The notes under the pieces: generated by a model
Databases searched by the model: none
Told to the model about the DNA's origin: nothing
The model's input: the letters and a program-made list of their open reading frames with translations, nothing else
Origin: Panopea generosa
Taxonomy: Eukaryota > Mollusca > Bivalvia > Adapedonta > Hiatellidae
Assembly: GCA_029582155.1 (NCBI GenBank)
Contig: CM055900.1
Coordinates: forward strand, 124,001 to 188,000
DNA length: 64,000 nt
Reading direction: 5' to 3'
Shown here: positions 13,235 through 25,265 of the stretch, piece by piece
Layout of the letters: each line of letters opens with the position of its first letter
How positions within the stretch are numbered: position 1 is the stretch's first letter
Translations under genes and position numbers: made by a program

Positions 13235-16200
13235 ACTCTTTCTTCCTCTCACTCAATCACCAACTGTATGTTTATAATTGTTTATATTAGCATAAACATG
13301 TAATTTGTTTTGTTACACACTGTAAATTTGTTACTTGTAGGGGGAGGTCCGAATGTAAGTTTGAAGAACTTGTGGCCCAACCCAATTTCAAAATATTTGA
13401 AATGAATATGTTTAAACTAAACTGAACATTACTACTAAAACATTACCGTTCATTTTACTACGTTTGACTCCATCACATACACAGTAAATATTTAGCCTAA
13501 TTGTCTATCAATCCATATTACTTTGATTTGATTTTTTAAAAATTCCGTTACGTTACGAACATATGTTATCTCTGCTTTCTATTAAATCAAATGTTGTTTA
13601 GGTTAAAGAGATATTTAAAGTTTATTACTTTATGAATGCTGAAATGGTGGCTTAAAATCACACCGGACGTGACGTAGATAACTACGGCGTAGGCTCAAAC
13701 AATTACTTGGCATATCGTTTGGTGGCTGGTCAGGACCCCTTATATGCCTACAGACATCAAGCATGATAACGTTGTAAGTTGATGTTCTATTTTTAATTTA
13801 ACATTACGTTAACGTTGAACATAATGGAATGCACATGCTGTTTCTTCTATAGATTACTCTATTAAATACTTAACAGTATTGATATATAAAGTAATATTTT
13901 TTTTTTATCTATTAATCATGCACATAGAAAAATGTATAAATAAATAGCAATGTTTAAATTCGTTTATTTTTTCGGCTTACGCTTTCATCAGGTAATTTTG
14001 TATTTAGGTAAGCATATATAAATGAAGGCGGAAGCCGAAAATTTGAAAAAAGGTTAGACATTGTTATTTATCTATATTCTTCCCTACGCATGATAAAAGT
14101 TATAAAATACGAAGTATTTAATTATGCTATGAAAAATGCTCACCCTCCTGATAGGCAGTGAATATCATAGAAAAGGCATTGTAGTGGTAATTTCTGCTAC
14201 TTTGTGTAAATTTTATTTTCAGCTTTCTGTTGACAATTGTAAACACGCCCGGTGGTATCGATCCGCACACTTGTCCTTGGAGCCCTGTTACAAATATAGA
14301 CAAATGTCAAGTATCTACATTGATGTAATTCTCACTTTAAATTTAACGAAATGTATATCGTATGTCAATACAAACTCTTTAATTTCACTCTTAAACACTT
14401 AAACATGATTAAACATGTATATTGCAAATAAAATTATAGTACAGCAGTGAAATATAAGTAAAGATTATTTATCGTTTACGTGATCTGTTCTCACAATCAA
14501 TGATATTTTACTATTTTGGAGCAACGACCATTTAGCGCAGCGATGAAATATGAATAAGCATGAGGCCAAAGAGGTCCTGAATAGCTCTAATAAATAAATA
14601 TCGACAAAGTGCTTTTTGTTTTCTAAGTTCTCCATAAATTGCGCCACATTGTGTATGACGGTCGCAAATTTAAACCCGACTTCCACAAACCATTAAGGGG
14701 ACACCAACATGTTAAATATCTAAGGCCTAGGCCTTATTTTTAGTCGAATCACTCTTGACTTTATTCGAAATCGCAAATTTGGTTAAGTTTGAAAAATAAG
14801 TGGGAGTATACTATCACATCTGCACGATGAAATCATGATGTGATGGCTAAAAATTTGACTACAGGGAACCGAAATGACTTCAACAAAAAATTCAGAGGAC
14901 CACCGTGCAATGATATATGTAAACTATCCAATGTTTAAGTCTTGAATTACCAGAGAAAAAGTTTCATTTAAAATGTGTTTATAAACCATGTTGAGGGGTT
15001 CATTAATGGTCAAATCACGTTGGTTCTAGTGATATAACTGCTGTTGAAGTTTGGTAAAAAATCATTGAAAAATGGGAATGCAATCGTGTTTACAAGAAAA
15101 ATGTTAACAGAAGGACGCCTGAAGCCTGAGGATGGACGACAGAAAATTAACCATGACATCAGTTCTGCTGACCTTTAGCCAGTAGAGCTAAACAACAGAA
15201 CTATTAGGATTGCAAATTAAATAAAAAAAACAACTTATGTGAGTCGATAAAAATATTACCTTTTCTTGACCAGCAGCACTTACCGTTAATTTGACCCTTA
15301 TGATCTCCATCAAAAAACTCCAAATAGCCATCTGAACATGGCAAGTCAAAGCCGTCAAAATAGAACATGAGGTGATTCCAGGTAATCCATGTCTCTACTG
15401 TCACTTCACACACGTTACTTGGCCTATTGTGGAAGGGGTATGTATCATGTCGATTAAACGACTGCGGAGTATTAAGAGTCAGTTGTCCCTGCTGTATGCC
15501 TTGAAGAATCATGCTAATCTCACCGTTGCAATAGTTTTGCATTTCATCTAAAATGATAAATAAAAAATGGAATTGATTTGCTGGTGTTTTTTTATCAATG
15601 ACCTGTAACCAGACAGATGGAAGGGTAGATGTACCAGAACAATGATATAGTATCATGTTATGTGTTATAACCCAATGCTTTAATATGAGACTCTGAAATG
15701 AAATGAAAAATGAGCTGTTTTCTTATTTATATAGGACATAATTAATTATAAAAATGGACAGACGGCAAAGTCAAAATAGTGTTTATTCTTTGCGTTAAAA
15801 AGGATAATAACAGACAAAACTGAGATAGCTTTATGTCTCACTTTAGAAAACCTCCCTTACATGACGTTAGTAATACTTTTACGCTCAAGAAAATAGAGCT
15901 GTGTAAAGCGGTTGGTCATTTTTTTATGAAAATGCATACATTTGTCACATTTCTTTTTGCATATGAACACATTGGAATATGTACATGACTTCCGCCAAGT
16001 TTGGACGACATTGGGTACTATTTGATGAAGATATAACAGTTTAAAGATAAATGGGCAGAAAAGTAAAAATATGAAAGGGTGCCATTAAACCAACGAAATT
16101 GTAAAAAAAACAATATGGTCAACATTTCAATTGGACCAACAGAGGACATCCTATGAGAACAAGTCACTTGCAGAACCATTGACAATGTATCCAGTGTTCC

Positions 16201-19200
16201 AGAAGTGTATTTCTCTATATGAAGAACAGGACAAATTAGTTGTTGTGTGAGACGTTCAAGAACCTGATCATTTTCGGTAAACGCTTGGAGGAAACTGCAT
16301 CATTGTGATTCAGATTTACTTTCGTTTTTAAAATATATCGATGTCGAAGTGAAATACTGTATATGAGACCTTTAAATAAAAAAACAGATTTTTTTTTGTG
16401 AAACATTGATGTTTTTGAGTAAAATAGAGAAGCTGTCACACATGCAAAACACATGCAAAACGAAATTTGAAGATTAAACAATAAAACAAATAGGATAAAG
16501 TCAGTTTGTAAACTATTCTCGCGACAAGTATTTCTCATTACGATAATATTCTATATATTTATTTAAATCAGCATTGTCGTAAAGAACCTGGATTTAACAA
16601 CCGTCGGAATGTGCTTAGCAGCCCAGCAATATGTATCCATATTATGTTGCATTTTCATTCATTGATTTATTTCTTTGTATCAAAGTTACTTTCATGCACA
16701 CTTTACTTTCATTTGCTTTTTAATTTTTTTTAAAATAAACAAAATAGTATAAAAATTTAATATATGCCTAATAAATACCTCAACTGGTAAGATAACTATT
16801 CATAGTTGATAACGAATCTAATGCATGTATTCAAGTATGTTATTCATTTGTATATTGAAAAAGGGGTCATGGTTAGTGTCAGTGATATGCAAATTATTAT
16901 TGGGTGCCTACAAACATTAACATGTATTTGTTATATATATAAAAAAGTCAAATATATAGTTTTGTTAGAAGTAGAGCATTATTTTTAGATAAACAACTTT
17001 TTATTAATAGTATGGGCATGTATTTAGACAATGTTTGCACATTTAATAATTCAAAAATGGATATGCAGTCACATAGATAAACCATATGAGACTATAAAAT
17101 TACATTTTCAAAGTATTTATTCTTCTATAATTATTTTTACTAAGGTACACTGTCTAATATTTTGGGCATTTTTTTTGAGTAGTCCAAATATCTTATGCAT
17201 GTGCGATTACTACCTTATTTGGTACATGAATTCGAAAACAGTTGCGCGATGAATTGAAAAGGCGTATTTATTTAGAAATGGTAGAAGTTTGTTCGACAAT
17301 GTTTTGAGTCATTAACCATGACAATTTCTACTTTTTAAGGTCTCACTAACATATGATAAAATCATTTAGAACGATTCAGATTTAAATGATTTTAACAATT
17401 CATTGCATGAAAATAAACATGTATTTGATGATATTTGTGATAAATTATTACAAAACGAAATTGATATTAACACATGTGTAAATAATTTATCTAGTATTAT
17501 ATATGATATTTCTTTTAAAACAAATGGGAGAACATTTAAAATAAATTCAAAACATAAAATAAAAAAATCTCCATGGTTTAATGAAACTTGTCGAAATGCC
17601 AAAAAACAATTTCTAAATGATAAAAGGGTCTTTAAATCTAACAAAAATGAAGATAATAGATTATTATTTTTGAATAGTAGAAGGGAGATAAAACTGACCC
17701 CAGTAATTTTTGAGGAATTACTCTTGTAAATATAATCTCGAAAATATTTTCATTGGTTTTACGGAATAGAATTAATCGCTGGTGCGAATCTGAAAATGTA
17801 TTTAACGCTTCACAATTTGACTTCAGGGATAAACGAAGTACAGCTGATAGTCTTCATTCAATTATTCAAAAGATTTTAGCTAATAAATCCAAACCAAAGT
17901 CATTCATTGACTACGAAAAAAGCTTTTGACACCGTTATTAGGGATTCCCTCTGGGTTAAACTTATACAATCAGGATTAAACTGTAAAATGGTTAAAATCA
18001 TTAAATGTATTTATGAAAATATTAAATCTTGTGTAAAAATTCCGTCTAACAGTAATTTATCGGAATTCTTCGATGTTACGCTTGGTTTAAAGCAAGGGGA
18101 GCCACTCTCGCCTCTTTTATTTATACTTTTTATTAATGATATTCAGTACAGTATTGACTTTCAAGGTTTGTCTGAGAATGATCTAAATCAACTGTCTATA
18201 TACATGATTTTATTTGCCGATGACATAGCGCTATTCACTACTGACTCAAAAAGTTTACAGACTCAGCTTAATGGAATATCAAACTATTCGCGTAAATGGG
18301 GTCTCAAAATAAATGTTAATAAAACAAAAATATGTATCTTCGAGAAAAGAAAACAAATTAACTTTGTTTTTTTTGTTGACGGGGAACCTATTGAAGTTGT
18401 TGACACGTTTTGTTATTTAGGTATAAAATTCACTCACACGGGTAATATGACACACGCTGTGAACGCGTTATCTGAACAAGCATTAAAGGCTTATAACAAC
18501 TTATTATCTGTTTGTGATAGACTTAATCTCGACATTAAAACCAAGTTATCCCTTTTTGATTCGATGGTGGTACCTATTATCTTATATGGGGCGGAAGTCT
18601 GGGGTATCTATGGTTTCAAGGAAGTGGATAAAATTCATATTAAATTCTGCAAACGTATTTTAGGTGTTCGTCAGCAAACCTCAAATCTAGCTGTATTAGG
18701 GGAACTAGGAAAATATCCACTGTCAATTATAGCTAAAGAGAGAGCATTAAAATTCTGGACTAAGATTTTGAAAAGCCCAATTCTATTATATATAGATCTT
18801 TTATTGATCAATGTGAATCTATCACTGGTAAATGGTGGGCGAGTAATGTGAAGGAATATTTGGATAGACTAGGATTTGGTGAACTATGGTTAAACTTTAA
18901 TACAGACGTAAATTATCTACCCATGTTTAGACAAAGAATACGTGATCAGTATATCCAGAATTGGAATACTGGCATTAAAGAATTGCCTAAATTGGAATAT
19001 TTTAGGAAATTCAAGAAAAAGTTTATTTTTGAAGACTATTTAGATGTTATAAAAAATAATGCCATTAGAAAACAGTTAAGGTGCCTTAGATTAATCTCCC
19101 ACGATTTAGAAATTGAGTTTGGAAGATTTAATAATATAGATAGAGAAAATAGGCTATGTAAATTATGTTCCATGAAAGTTGTTGAAACTGAATATCATTT

Positions 19201-22200
19201 CTTACTATGTTGCCCAAGATACCATAGCATCAGAATATTATATTTAAATAGTTCATCTTGGCCTACAGTTCAGAAATTTTCAAGTATTATGTCAAATAAA
19301 AACAAGAAAAATATTTTAAAAATAGGAAAATATGAATCTGAAGCTTTTAAGATAAGAAAACTAGCACTAGAACAAGTAAATAATATTTGATAATGAAACT
19401 ACTTTACAATCCCTATATAATGTAACTGTTTCTTATACTCAATATGTTTATAGCTTAGTACATAACTTGTATGTGAATGATATTCATGATTTTGTTGTGT
19501 ATTGTGTCTTGGCCATATTTATTTAAAAACTTTGTAAATGGCCAAAGGCAAATGTTTGCCGAAATTGCAATAAAATTTGAAAAAATTTGAAACTAAAGAA
19601 TATACATTCTTACATGACGTAAGCAAGATTCTTACGCTCAAGAAAATAGAGCTGTCCATAGTGCTGTTTTGCATTATTTTGTTAAAAATGCATAAAATTG
19701 TCATATTTCTTTGCGCCTATGTCAACATTAGAACATTTTTCATGATTTCTGCTGCAAATTTGGATGACATTGGGTACTGTTTAATGAAGCTATAACTAAA
19801 AATGCGTAGTGATAAAATGCAACAATTGGACATAATAGTAAAATATTATGGGGTGTCGTCACATACTGGAATATTTAAGACATTTCGCAAGAGTTATCCG
19901 AAAATTGCCCTAGCGCAGTTTGGTGATATTGGAGATGAATCTAATTACTTTCCTTAGATCGCGATAAAACATACAGATATCGTTCCACTCTGACACAAAT
20001 ATCAAGTAGGCGTGACGTGTTATATATGCCATGGGTATAATATATTTATCATTGATTATTTTGTGTTACTATAAAGAAATAAAATTATTACGGTTATTGG
20101 TTTACTGTTACATAAACTTATATTTGAAAGGGCTAAATCAATCAACACAGAGACTGATGCCGGGCGAGGATTCGAATTCACGAATTACTATCTGAGTTAA
20201 CAGGACAATTGCACTGATGTTCAAATGATATTTTAACATTTATGTTGTTGTTTTTTTTTAAATAAAATTATAACGGCTATATAATTATATAAAATTGTGT
20301 TTGAAACAAAATCTTAATATAAGCGCATGTGTTTCTAATAAAGCCTAAAATGATACTTGACCATAATTCGTTTTTAACAACTTCTTTTAAGTACCTCGTG
20401 TTACAATATCTTAAGATTATGTTGTTACAACAGATTGATATCTTTTTTATACCACTTCAATATACGAGAGGATCATTTTTTGAAAAATTAAACTTAAAAC
20501 TGAACGTAACTTAAAACAAAATAATAGAAGTTGTTTAAAGAATTATTACCAACACATTTAATTAATAAAGCAATCGCATAACTGAGAAATACACAAATTT
20601 GTAGAAAATCGCCAATATTTCTTTTTTTCACGCTCTATTATCTGTTTAAAAAAAATTAATTTATTATCATTTTATCTGAATATCGATGTTAAATCAAAAA
20701 GCTCATTTAAAAAAAATGAACAACAAACTTGTGTTGAAATATTATTACATTCTAGAAGATTATATTATTACCCCAATAAAATAACATGTTTTGCCTCCGG
20801 GCCAGGGGTAGTTGGTTATTAAGGTCATAAATAAACACTGGACTATCGCATTGTTTGAGACTTGAAATACAGACAGAGAGCTCTGATTTTTTTGTACAAG
20901 GATCATTAGATTTGTATATTATTTTACTGACCTTAGGACAACGTTTAAATTCAATATGCTGTAATACTTAACATTTGATAATGATATATCGTTACTAACT
21001 TGTATTAAGTTAGATACACGATATCAATGCAGTGACTATAAAACGAACATAAACATGCACAAAATGAAACATGTTCGCAGTCAAAATATTTATTTCAGAA
21101 CGGATGATCCAACTTTAGTAATATCAGTACCATTATTTTTTCTTAAAATAATTAAATAATTTTATTTTTTGTGCCGCAAAACATCATTCATTTCATTATT
21201 TTATTTTCGTTCCATCTATGTACCCAGTATATAACAATACATATACATGAACGTTTAAACTTGTACGTAGCCATTCTAAAAGAATTATAAGGTACGTTTT
21301 AAAACATAAATTATGCATATCATCAATACAAAGCACTATTATTTGACATTGTAAAGCTCTACTATAATCTGCAATAAACCAACTTTTGAATTAAAAAGCT
21401 AAAGAAGAAAAAAAGCACTATTGTGCATATTTAAAAATATCTTTAAAAAAACTATTATCTCCTTTGGTCAGATCAATTGAGAACTGATAAGCAATATTTT
21501 CATATATATGTAGAGATTAATTTTTAAATCAAGTAATACGAAACAATGATATGCTAATTATGCTGTATTGATATAATTATCAACCAATTACATTATTAAA
21601 TATCTTTGCTCAAATTATATGCCTCGTTTAAAGCATTATTGTTATTTAGTCACTGGTTTTGTCTTTAAGAATCAAGTGATATAAATTAATTATTCGAATT
21701 ATACATACTCTTCAATCAATTTTCATTCTATGACAGTGAATTATTTCATAACAAAGACAGTTAATTTAAAACATAAATTTGTGCGAAAAAAAAAATAAAC
21801 CATTAATTTATGTTTTGAAATATAAAAGAAATGTACTTGAATTTGAAGTGTTTTTAAGATAATTTTGTTAAAATATAAAGTTAAAATAAATCTATGCTTT
21901 AGAATATAAATAAAATACATAAATAAAAAACACACTTTAAACTACACATTACTTGCAATATCACTATGTGTTTATAAACATTTCGGACTGACCAACATCT
22001 GCATAAAGACGGCTGATATAGCGACATACATTGGATGCAAAAATACGCTGTATTGGGTACAGTCGTACGCTGTATAGGGTATACAAAAAATAAATCAGAA
22101 TTACATTTTATTTCATTTTCAAATCAAAATGGAAGCAAGATGCAATTATCATATTTTATATCTAAATATCATCGTAAAGAGAATTTTATTTGCAATAAAC

Positions 22201-24932
22201 GTATACGTTGTAATAGATTGGCAAAAAAATCACAACTAAGGTTTATAAGACCTTAAAAATGTCCGACAACGTGTTTTGAGTAAGTTTTATAAAGAACATA
22301 TTAGGAGCATATATGCTGTCATAAAATTAAAAAAGGGAGCAACAAGACGTGAAAATATTTTATTTTTTTATTTTATCATAATAAAGGTTATATACTTAAC
22401 TCAATGACTAGACGTTGTAATAGGTTGGAAATTTAATATTGAAACAGTTATAACGATAACATTAAATTCCTCCTATATGTTTCTATTTAACCCAAATATC
22501 ACGGTTTAGCAAGGTAAGTAATAAAAACCGCCGATATCAAGGGGGTGGTGTGTGTGTGGGGGTGGGGGAGGTAACTTTTCTCGATAAGCCAGTGAAATGT
22601 CTGAAATTGTCCGACATGAAACCATCGAAATTGTAAAAAAGCAATCTGTTCAACACCTTGTTTTCTGCATAATTGGACCGACAGAGGACTATCTATAGGA
22701 ACAAGGCTCTTTTATAACCATTGGTAATGTATCCAGTGTTCCAGAAGTGCATTTCTCTATATGTAGAACAGTACAACATTAATTGTTTTGTGGAAGTGTA
22801 ATGCACACAGAAATGATAAATTGCCTTTAATGAGAATGGAATTAGTGTAATAAGTGTTGAAAGAACAATAAAGCAATATGATATTTATTGGCTATTACCC
22901 ATGATGATGTTCAATCAAGAAGTCAGTATTAATACATATAAAAAATGTGTAACTTTACGAAATTATTAATGTGTGACTATCTCACACACTTCATTTCAAA
23001 TTCAAGAGAATATTAACAGTTCTTTTAATGAAACTAATGACACCTAACTAGTTTTTAAAACATAATTAATGTATTTAAAGAAGATACACGGGTATTGAGT
23101 ATGTGAAATTCGTAATAATCAAATGGTTTGTGCCCAATCGCTTCACTATTACATCTCATATATTCACAACAGGTAAAATGCTAATTTCACAAATGTCCGT
23201 CCTTTAATTTTGGTGCCTGGATTTAAAATTTAAAATCTGTTACAAAAACGAGACAAAACAATATCTGGGTCGTAGTAGTGAAATCGAAATGAATTTCTAA
23301 TTACAAAGATAAATACTTCTTTTCAATATTTGTCTTCTTATAGAATAATCTGAACTCCCCATGTGTGAAATCAACATGACTGATTAAACCGAAATCAAAT
23401 TAAAGTCATTAATTTGATATGTCACAGAATGTACTTCAATTTAAGCAGGAACATTCTTTAAGTATAACCCGAGCGTGTGAGTCAATCCAAGTTGAGAAAG
23501 CCCTTTTCATATTTCAACACCCCGATAAACATCCTTTAACGTATTAACATACAGCTTGGTAGAGAGATAAGATAATAATTGAATATTAATTAAAATGTCA
23601 AACTTCCCTTCGTGTTTACATGTATTTTTTTATCCCGTTAATACTTTTTTGGCAGATCCTCAATTCGATATTTTACTGTACGATATTGAACATATTCTCA
23701 CTTATTACTAACATAAATATTAAGTAGAAATTTATTCTTCTACGCTTTTTCGAAGGATAATTCTTCCATATATAATGTTATGTTTCTTCGTCTCCTCTAA
23801 TTTTCCTTTTGATAAATAGCATGCCAATGTACGTAAGCGTATCGAACCAATCCAAATAGAAGTTGACCTGGCATTAAAGGAACATTTTTAACATATCTTT
23901 TACATGCATATAAGTTTAGATAAACTAAACATATTTATTTAGCAACCGAGATATCTACAGAACACACCTTAAGTTGGCTCAATTACAAACTTACTTGTGA
24001 GGTTATTGGCACCTATTCAATTTTTTTTCAAAAAGTTTAAATCTTAATGTATTCGTTTACTATTGATATCACAGTCCGCTTTAGTCATTCACCCACACGC
24101 CCCTGAACCAAAACAATTGATTTATTGATTGAATATTTAGCGTCATTTTTATGCCATCGAGGGCTAACAGACGAACAGTTAACCTAACCATTGTTTCCTG
24201 GGATCCTTAAAGGTTAATCAGTACTCGAGCACACCCCATCTCCGCAAGTAACTGATAACTTGCCCGCTTGAATCAGCGGTGAGAGACGAATGATAATGAG
24301 AAACAATGTCGTATATGAATCATCACGGAGACTGTTGTCGGGCGGGGATTCGAACTTACGACCCCTGGATTGATAGTCAGACGCGTAACCGACTGAACTT
24401 ATCAGGCCCGGCAAACAAAAACAAACACAGCCGTTCACATTGAAATAACATGCAGATGTATTTATTCACACCTTAAATCGCAGACAAGCATAGTATATTG
24501 AGATTACATTGTTTTCTGTTTACCATATACCTTTTCAAAACCTATTTTCATGTTATTGATCTAGTGAATTATCCCATTGTGAGTCAATGAGTCACAAGTA
24601 TTTCAACAGGGCACATTCTATTTCTGAGTCCATACTATGCTATATGTAAACTTGTAAACAGTGATATCTTTTAATGTTAATTCCATTGTTTCATAGAAAT
24701 TATAATCAACTATTTATTTAACAGTAATAAACAGATTACATAAAATCAAGGAATTTATAGAGATGTACGTCTTTGACATGTACAAACAAAAAAGTATATA
24801 TGTATACTTACAGTTTTTTATTGCCGACACGGCACTTAATGAAGTAAAAACCGGTACCATGGCCAGACACAGGTAGATCATTTGAAGGTTCGCAATTCCC
24901 GCCTGACTACCATAAACCTGTTTATCTTCCAT
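8429..24932 (-). CDS. Gene A: CUB-LDLa single-pass membrane protein with PPxY tail (5 exons)
   Basis: Joining 24932-24812, 15547-15284, 14284-14144, 10238-10015 and 8743-8429 gives an unbroken reading frame of 354 residues. The intron phases (1, 1, 1, 0) agree at every junction and each intron has GT/AG ends. Order: signal peptide (hydrophobic about 17-36); CUB domain about 47-175 with cysteines 47, 87, 111, 135 and the typical DGYLEFFDG strand; LDLa module 179-210 with six cysteines; transmembrane helix about 215-237; then a Tyr/Pro/Gln-rich cytoplasmic tail with PPVY (283-286) and PPLY (332-335). The architecture suggests a type I cell-surface receptor or co-receptor. PPxY motifs in other LDLa proteins bind WW domains of NEDD4-type ubiquitin ligases, so such binding is inferred here. 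Ligand unknown. Gene B is its tandem paralogue. Confidence 0.85.
10015..10238 (-). CDS. Gene A exon 4: LDLa module and transmembrane helix
   Basis: The acceptor TATCAACAG enters in phase 1 and the donor ATA/GTAAGA leaves in phase 0. The exon codes a compact LDLa repeat (FECNNGRCIDDD, then KCKGYNSCGDDSGC) followed by about 23 hydrophobic residues and a basic KCCTRGHIKR stop-transfer. LDLa modules bind calcium through an acidic cluster near the fifth and sixth cysteines; here GDDSGC keeps acidic residues but departs from the usual DGSDE form. Confidence 0.9.
10320..12445 (+). mobile_element. Decayed CR1/Jockey-type LINE in gene A intron 3, antisense to gene A
   Basis: Fragments of an endonuclease domain run from about 10326 (HDILCFTETYLDN, then GGGILVYVSNS, LGVFYRP and LLGDFNENLL). 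Reverse transcriptase follows from about 11320: a DISKVFVCVWHQGLLFKLKE region in place of the usual DxxKAFDxVxH, then GVSQGSVLG, then LYADDSSFYYS near 11580. After that comes the C-terminal segment with YVHPILEYSSLVWDG. Stops and frameshifts interrupt every domain and part of the region between endonuclease and RT is missing, so it cannot be active. The 3' end runs into GAATGAATGAATGAAT, a short-repeat tail usual for CR1-like elements. Confidence 0.85.
12446..12880. repeat. Probable dispersed repeat fragment
   Basis: The stretch starts with GGGTTTTACGGCGTACCAAC and continues through GTCGCTTCTTACGACATGCA to CTATTCTTAGCCGGAACCAC. From memory, similar strings are common as dispersed non-coding repeats in molluscs and other invertebrates. 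There is only one copy here, so the call rests on recall rather than internal evidence. The open frame inside it has no recognisable domain. Confidence 0.4.
12928..13232. repeat. AAT-rich stretch and (TC)n microsatellite
   Basis: About 12928-13012 is made of AAT/AATAATG runs. 13187-13232 is an uninterrupted TC run of about 23 units, likely length-polymorphic. Both lie in gene A intron 3. Confidence 0.9.
14144..14284 (-). CDS. Gene A exon 3: second half of the CUB domain
   Basis: The acceptor TATTTGTAACAG and donor GAGG/GTGAGC are both phase 1. The exon is 141 bp, the same as its gene B counterpart. It codes LQGQVCGSIPPGV..., NRKLKIKFTQSS and NAFSMIFTAYQE: the fourth CUB cysteine and the terminal F-x-A-x-Y strand typical of CUB domains. 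Confidence 0.88.
15284..15547 (-). CDS. Gene A exon 2: first half of the CUB domain
   Basis: The acceptor ATCATTTTAG and donor AACG/GTAAGT are both phase 1. It codes residues 41-128, with CNGEISMIL, a QLTLNTP strand, SNVCEVTVETW, HLMFYFDGFDLPC and DGYLEFFDG. Three of the four CUB cysteines are here. Read-through past the donor stays open for some codons, but the homologous gene B boundary fixes the splice site. Confidence 0.88.
15840..17345. repeat. R1 dispersed repeat unit, copy 1 (gene A intron 1)
   Basis: Landmarks shared in the same order with 53585-55855 include AAGAAAATAGAGCTGTGTAA, TTGATGAAGATATAACAG, a GACCAACAGAGGAC-like block, CCAGTGTTCCAGAAGTG, ATTTCTCTATATG, TTCAAGAACCTGATCATTTT, GGTTAGTGTCAGTGATATGC and AAGTTTGTTCGACA. 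Homology spans about 1.5 kb here against 2.2 kb there. No reading frame is conserved between copies, so it looks like non-coding or long-dead mobile DNA. Confidence 0.75.
17366..19599 (+). mobile_element. 5'-truncated LINE with recognisable reverse transcriptase (gene A intron 1)
   Basis: It starts in a linker (KSPWFNETCRNAKKQF). RT follows: FIDYEKAFDTVIRD at about 17900, GLKQGEPLSPLLFILFINDI, and the catalytic LFADDIALF at about 18210. Then comes a C-terminal part with VVPIILYGAEVWG, LAVLGELGKYPL and a zinc-knuckle-like CKLC...YHFLLCCPRY. Breaks: a probable one-base insertion in an A run at about 17920, a shift near 18795, and lost sequence near 17700-17750. The 3' end is GCAATAAAATTTGAAAAAAT. 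The longest open piece is 314 codons, so it is younger than the LINE at 10.3 kb. The clade within the CR1/Jockey/I/RTE group is not assigned. Confidence 0.88.
19600..19870. repeat. R1 dispersed repeat, partial copy 2
   Basis: It repeats the R1 start: ACATGACGTAAGCAAGATTC, CTTACGCTCAAGAAAATAGA, a GATGACATTGGGTACTG block, then GGGGTGTCGTCACA. It begins just after the LINE 3' tail. This matches the second R1 unit at 55856, so an R1 tandem pair appears to have been split by the LINE. Confidence 0.7.
20142..20215 (-). mobile_element. SINE family 1, short head fragment
   Basis: CACAGAGACTGATGCCGGGC followed by GAGGATTCGAATTCACGAAT matches the tRNA-like head of the copy at 24125-24416, including box B. 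Only about 75 bases remain. Confidence 0.6.
20216..22599. other. Gene A intron 1 interior without a recognisable feature
   Basis: Very AT-rich intron sequence with scattered poly-A/T runs. I see no coding signal, RNA gene or tandem array. Confidence 0.6.
22600..22812. repeat. R1 dispersed repeat, internal fragment
   Basis: It carries the middle R1 block only: AACCATCGAAATTGTAAAAA, AATTGGACCGACAGAGGACT, AACCATTGGTAATGTATCCA, GTGTTCCAGAAGTGCATTTC and TCTATATGTAGAACAG. Each matches 16090-16235 and 53820-53975. A G-rich GGGGTGGTGTGTGTGTGG stretch lies just before it. Confidence 0.75.
22813..24124. other. Gene A intron 1 interior without a recognisable feature
   Basis: AT-rich intron sequence between the R1 fragment and the SINE at 24125. 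Nothing identifiable. Confidence 0.55.
24125..24416 (-). mobile_element. tRNA-derived SINE, family 1, copy 1
   Basis: Read on the minus strand, a tRNA-like head starts GCCGGGCCTGATAAGTTCAG, with box A like TGATAAGTTCAGTCGG and a good box B AGTTCGAATCC. An unrelated body follows (GTGATGATTCATATACGACA, CGCTGATTCAAGCGGGCAAG, ACTTGCGGAGATGG, GGATCCCAGGAA, CCTCGATGGCATAAAAATGA). The copy at 26876 in the opposite orientation matches over the full length, which defines both ends. Confidence 0.85.
24812..24932 (-). CDS. Gene A exon 1: signal peptide
   Basis: An ATG at 24932-24930 opens 40 codons (MEDKQVYGSQAG...) with hydrophobic LQMIYLCLAMVPVFTSLSAV, then the donor CT/GTAAGT in phase 1. The gene B first exon is the same length (121 bp), begins MED and uses the same donor context, which supports both start and splice site. 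Confidence 0.82.
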
Positions 24933-25165
24933 TTTGTATACACTTAATATTTTGTGTTATTTCTTATACACAATAACACTAAACCTGATTTAATACCTGA
25001 AATATGTTTTAAAATATTTCGACCGATCCCGTTTACGTTTAAGTACATTATCAATATAATGCAATGCTCTCCTTGGATTCTAATGTATGCCACCATGTTA
25101 TATGTGTATTATCACACCAAGATGATTTGCCGGTCTAATATCGGGCACTGTGGGTGTTTAAGGTA
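24933..25165 (-). promoter_or_regulatory. Upstream region of gene A conserved with gene B
   Basis: Sequence upstream of the ATG matches the region upstream of gene B in short collinear blocks: TTTTAAGTACA-like, then GATTTGCCGGTCTAATATCG against GATATGTCGGTCTAACATCG, then GGGTGTTTA. It probably holds the promoter and 5' UTR. No clear TATA box or initiator was identified. Confidence 0.5.
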
Positions 25166-25265
25166 ATAAAGTGCCTTTCTCAACGGACATGTGATTTTTG
25201 TTTGTAATTTTAAGTTTTCTTTCGTTTTAAAACATTTAAAGATAAATTATGTCATTCTCGAAGCG

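Noticed and set aside
15204-15283. Extension of gene A exon 2 past the GTAAGT donor
   Set aside because: The frame stays open, but gene B has a donor at the same place and the next exon supplies the fourth CUB cysteine in phase.
16236-16538. 100-codon minus-strand frame
   Set aside because: It is within R1, and the homologous stretch at 53.97-54.2 kb does not keep the frame.
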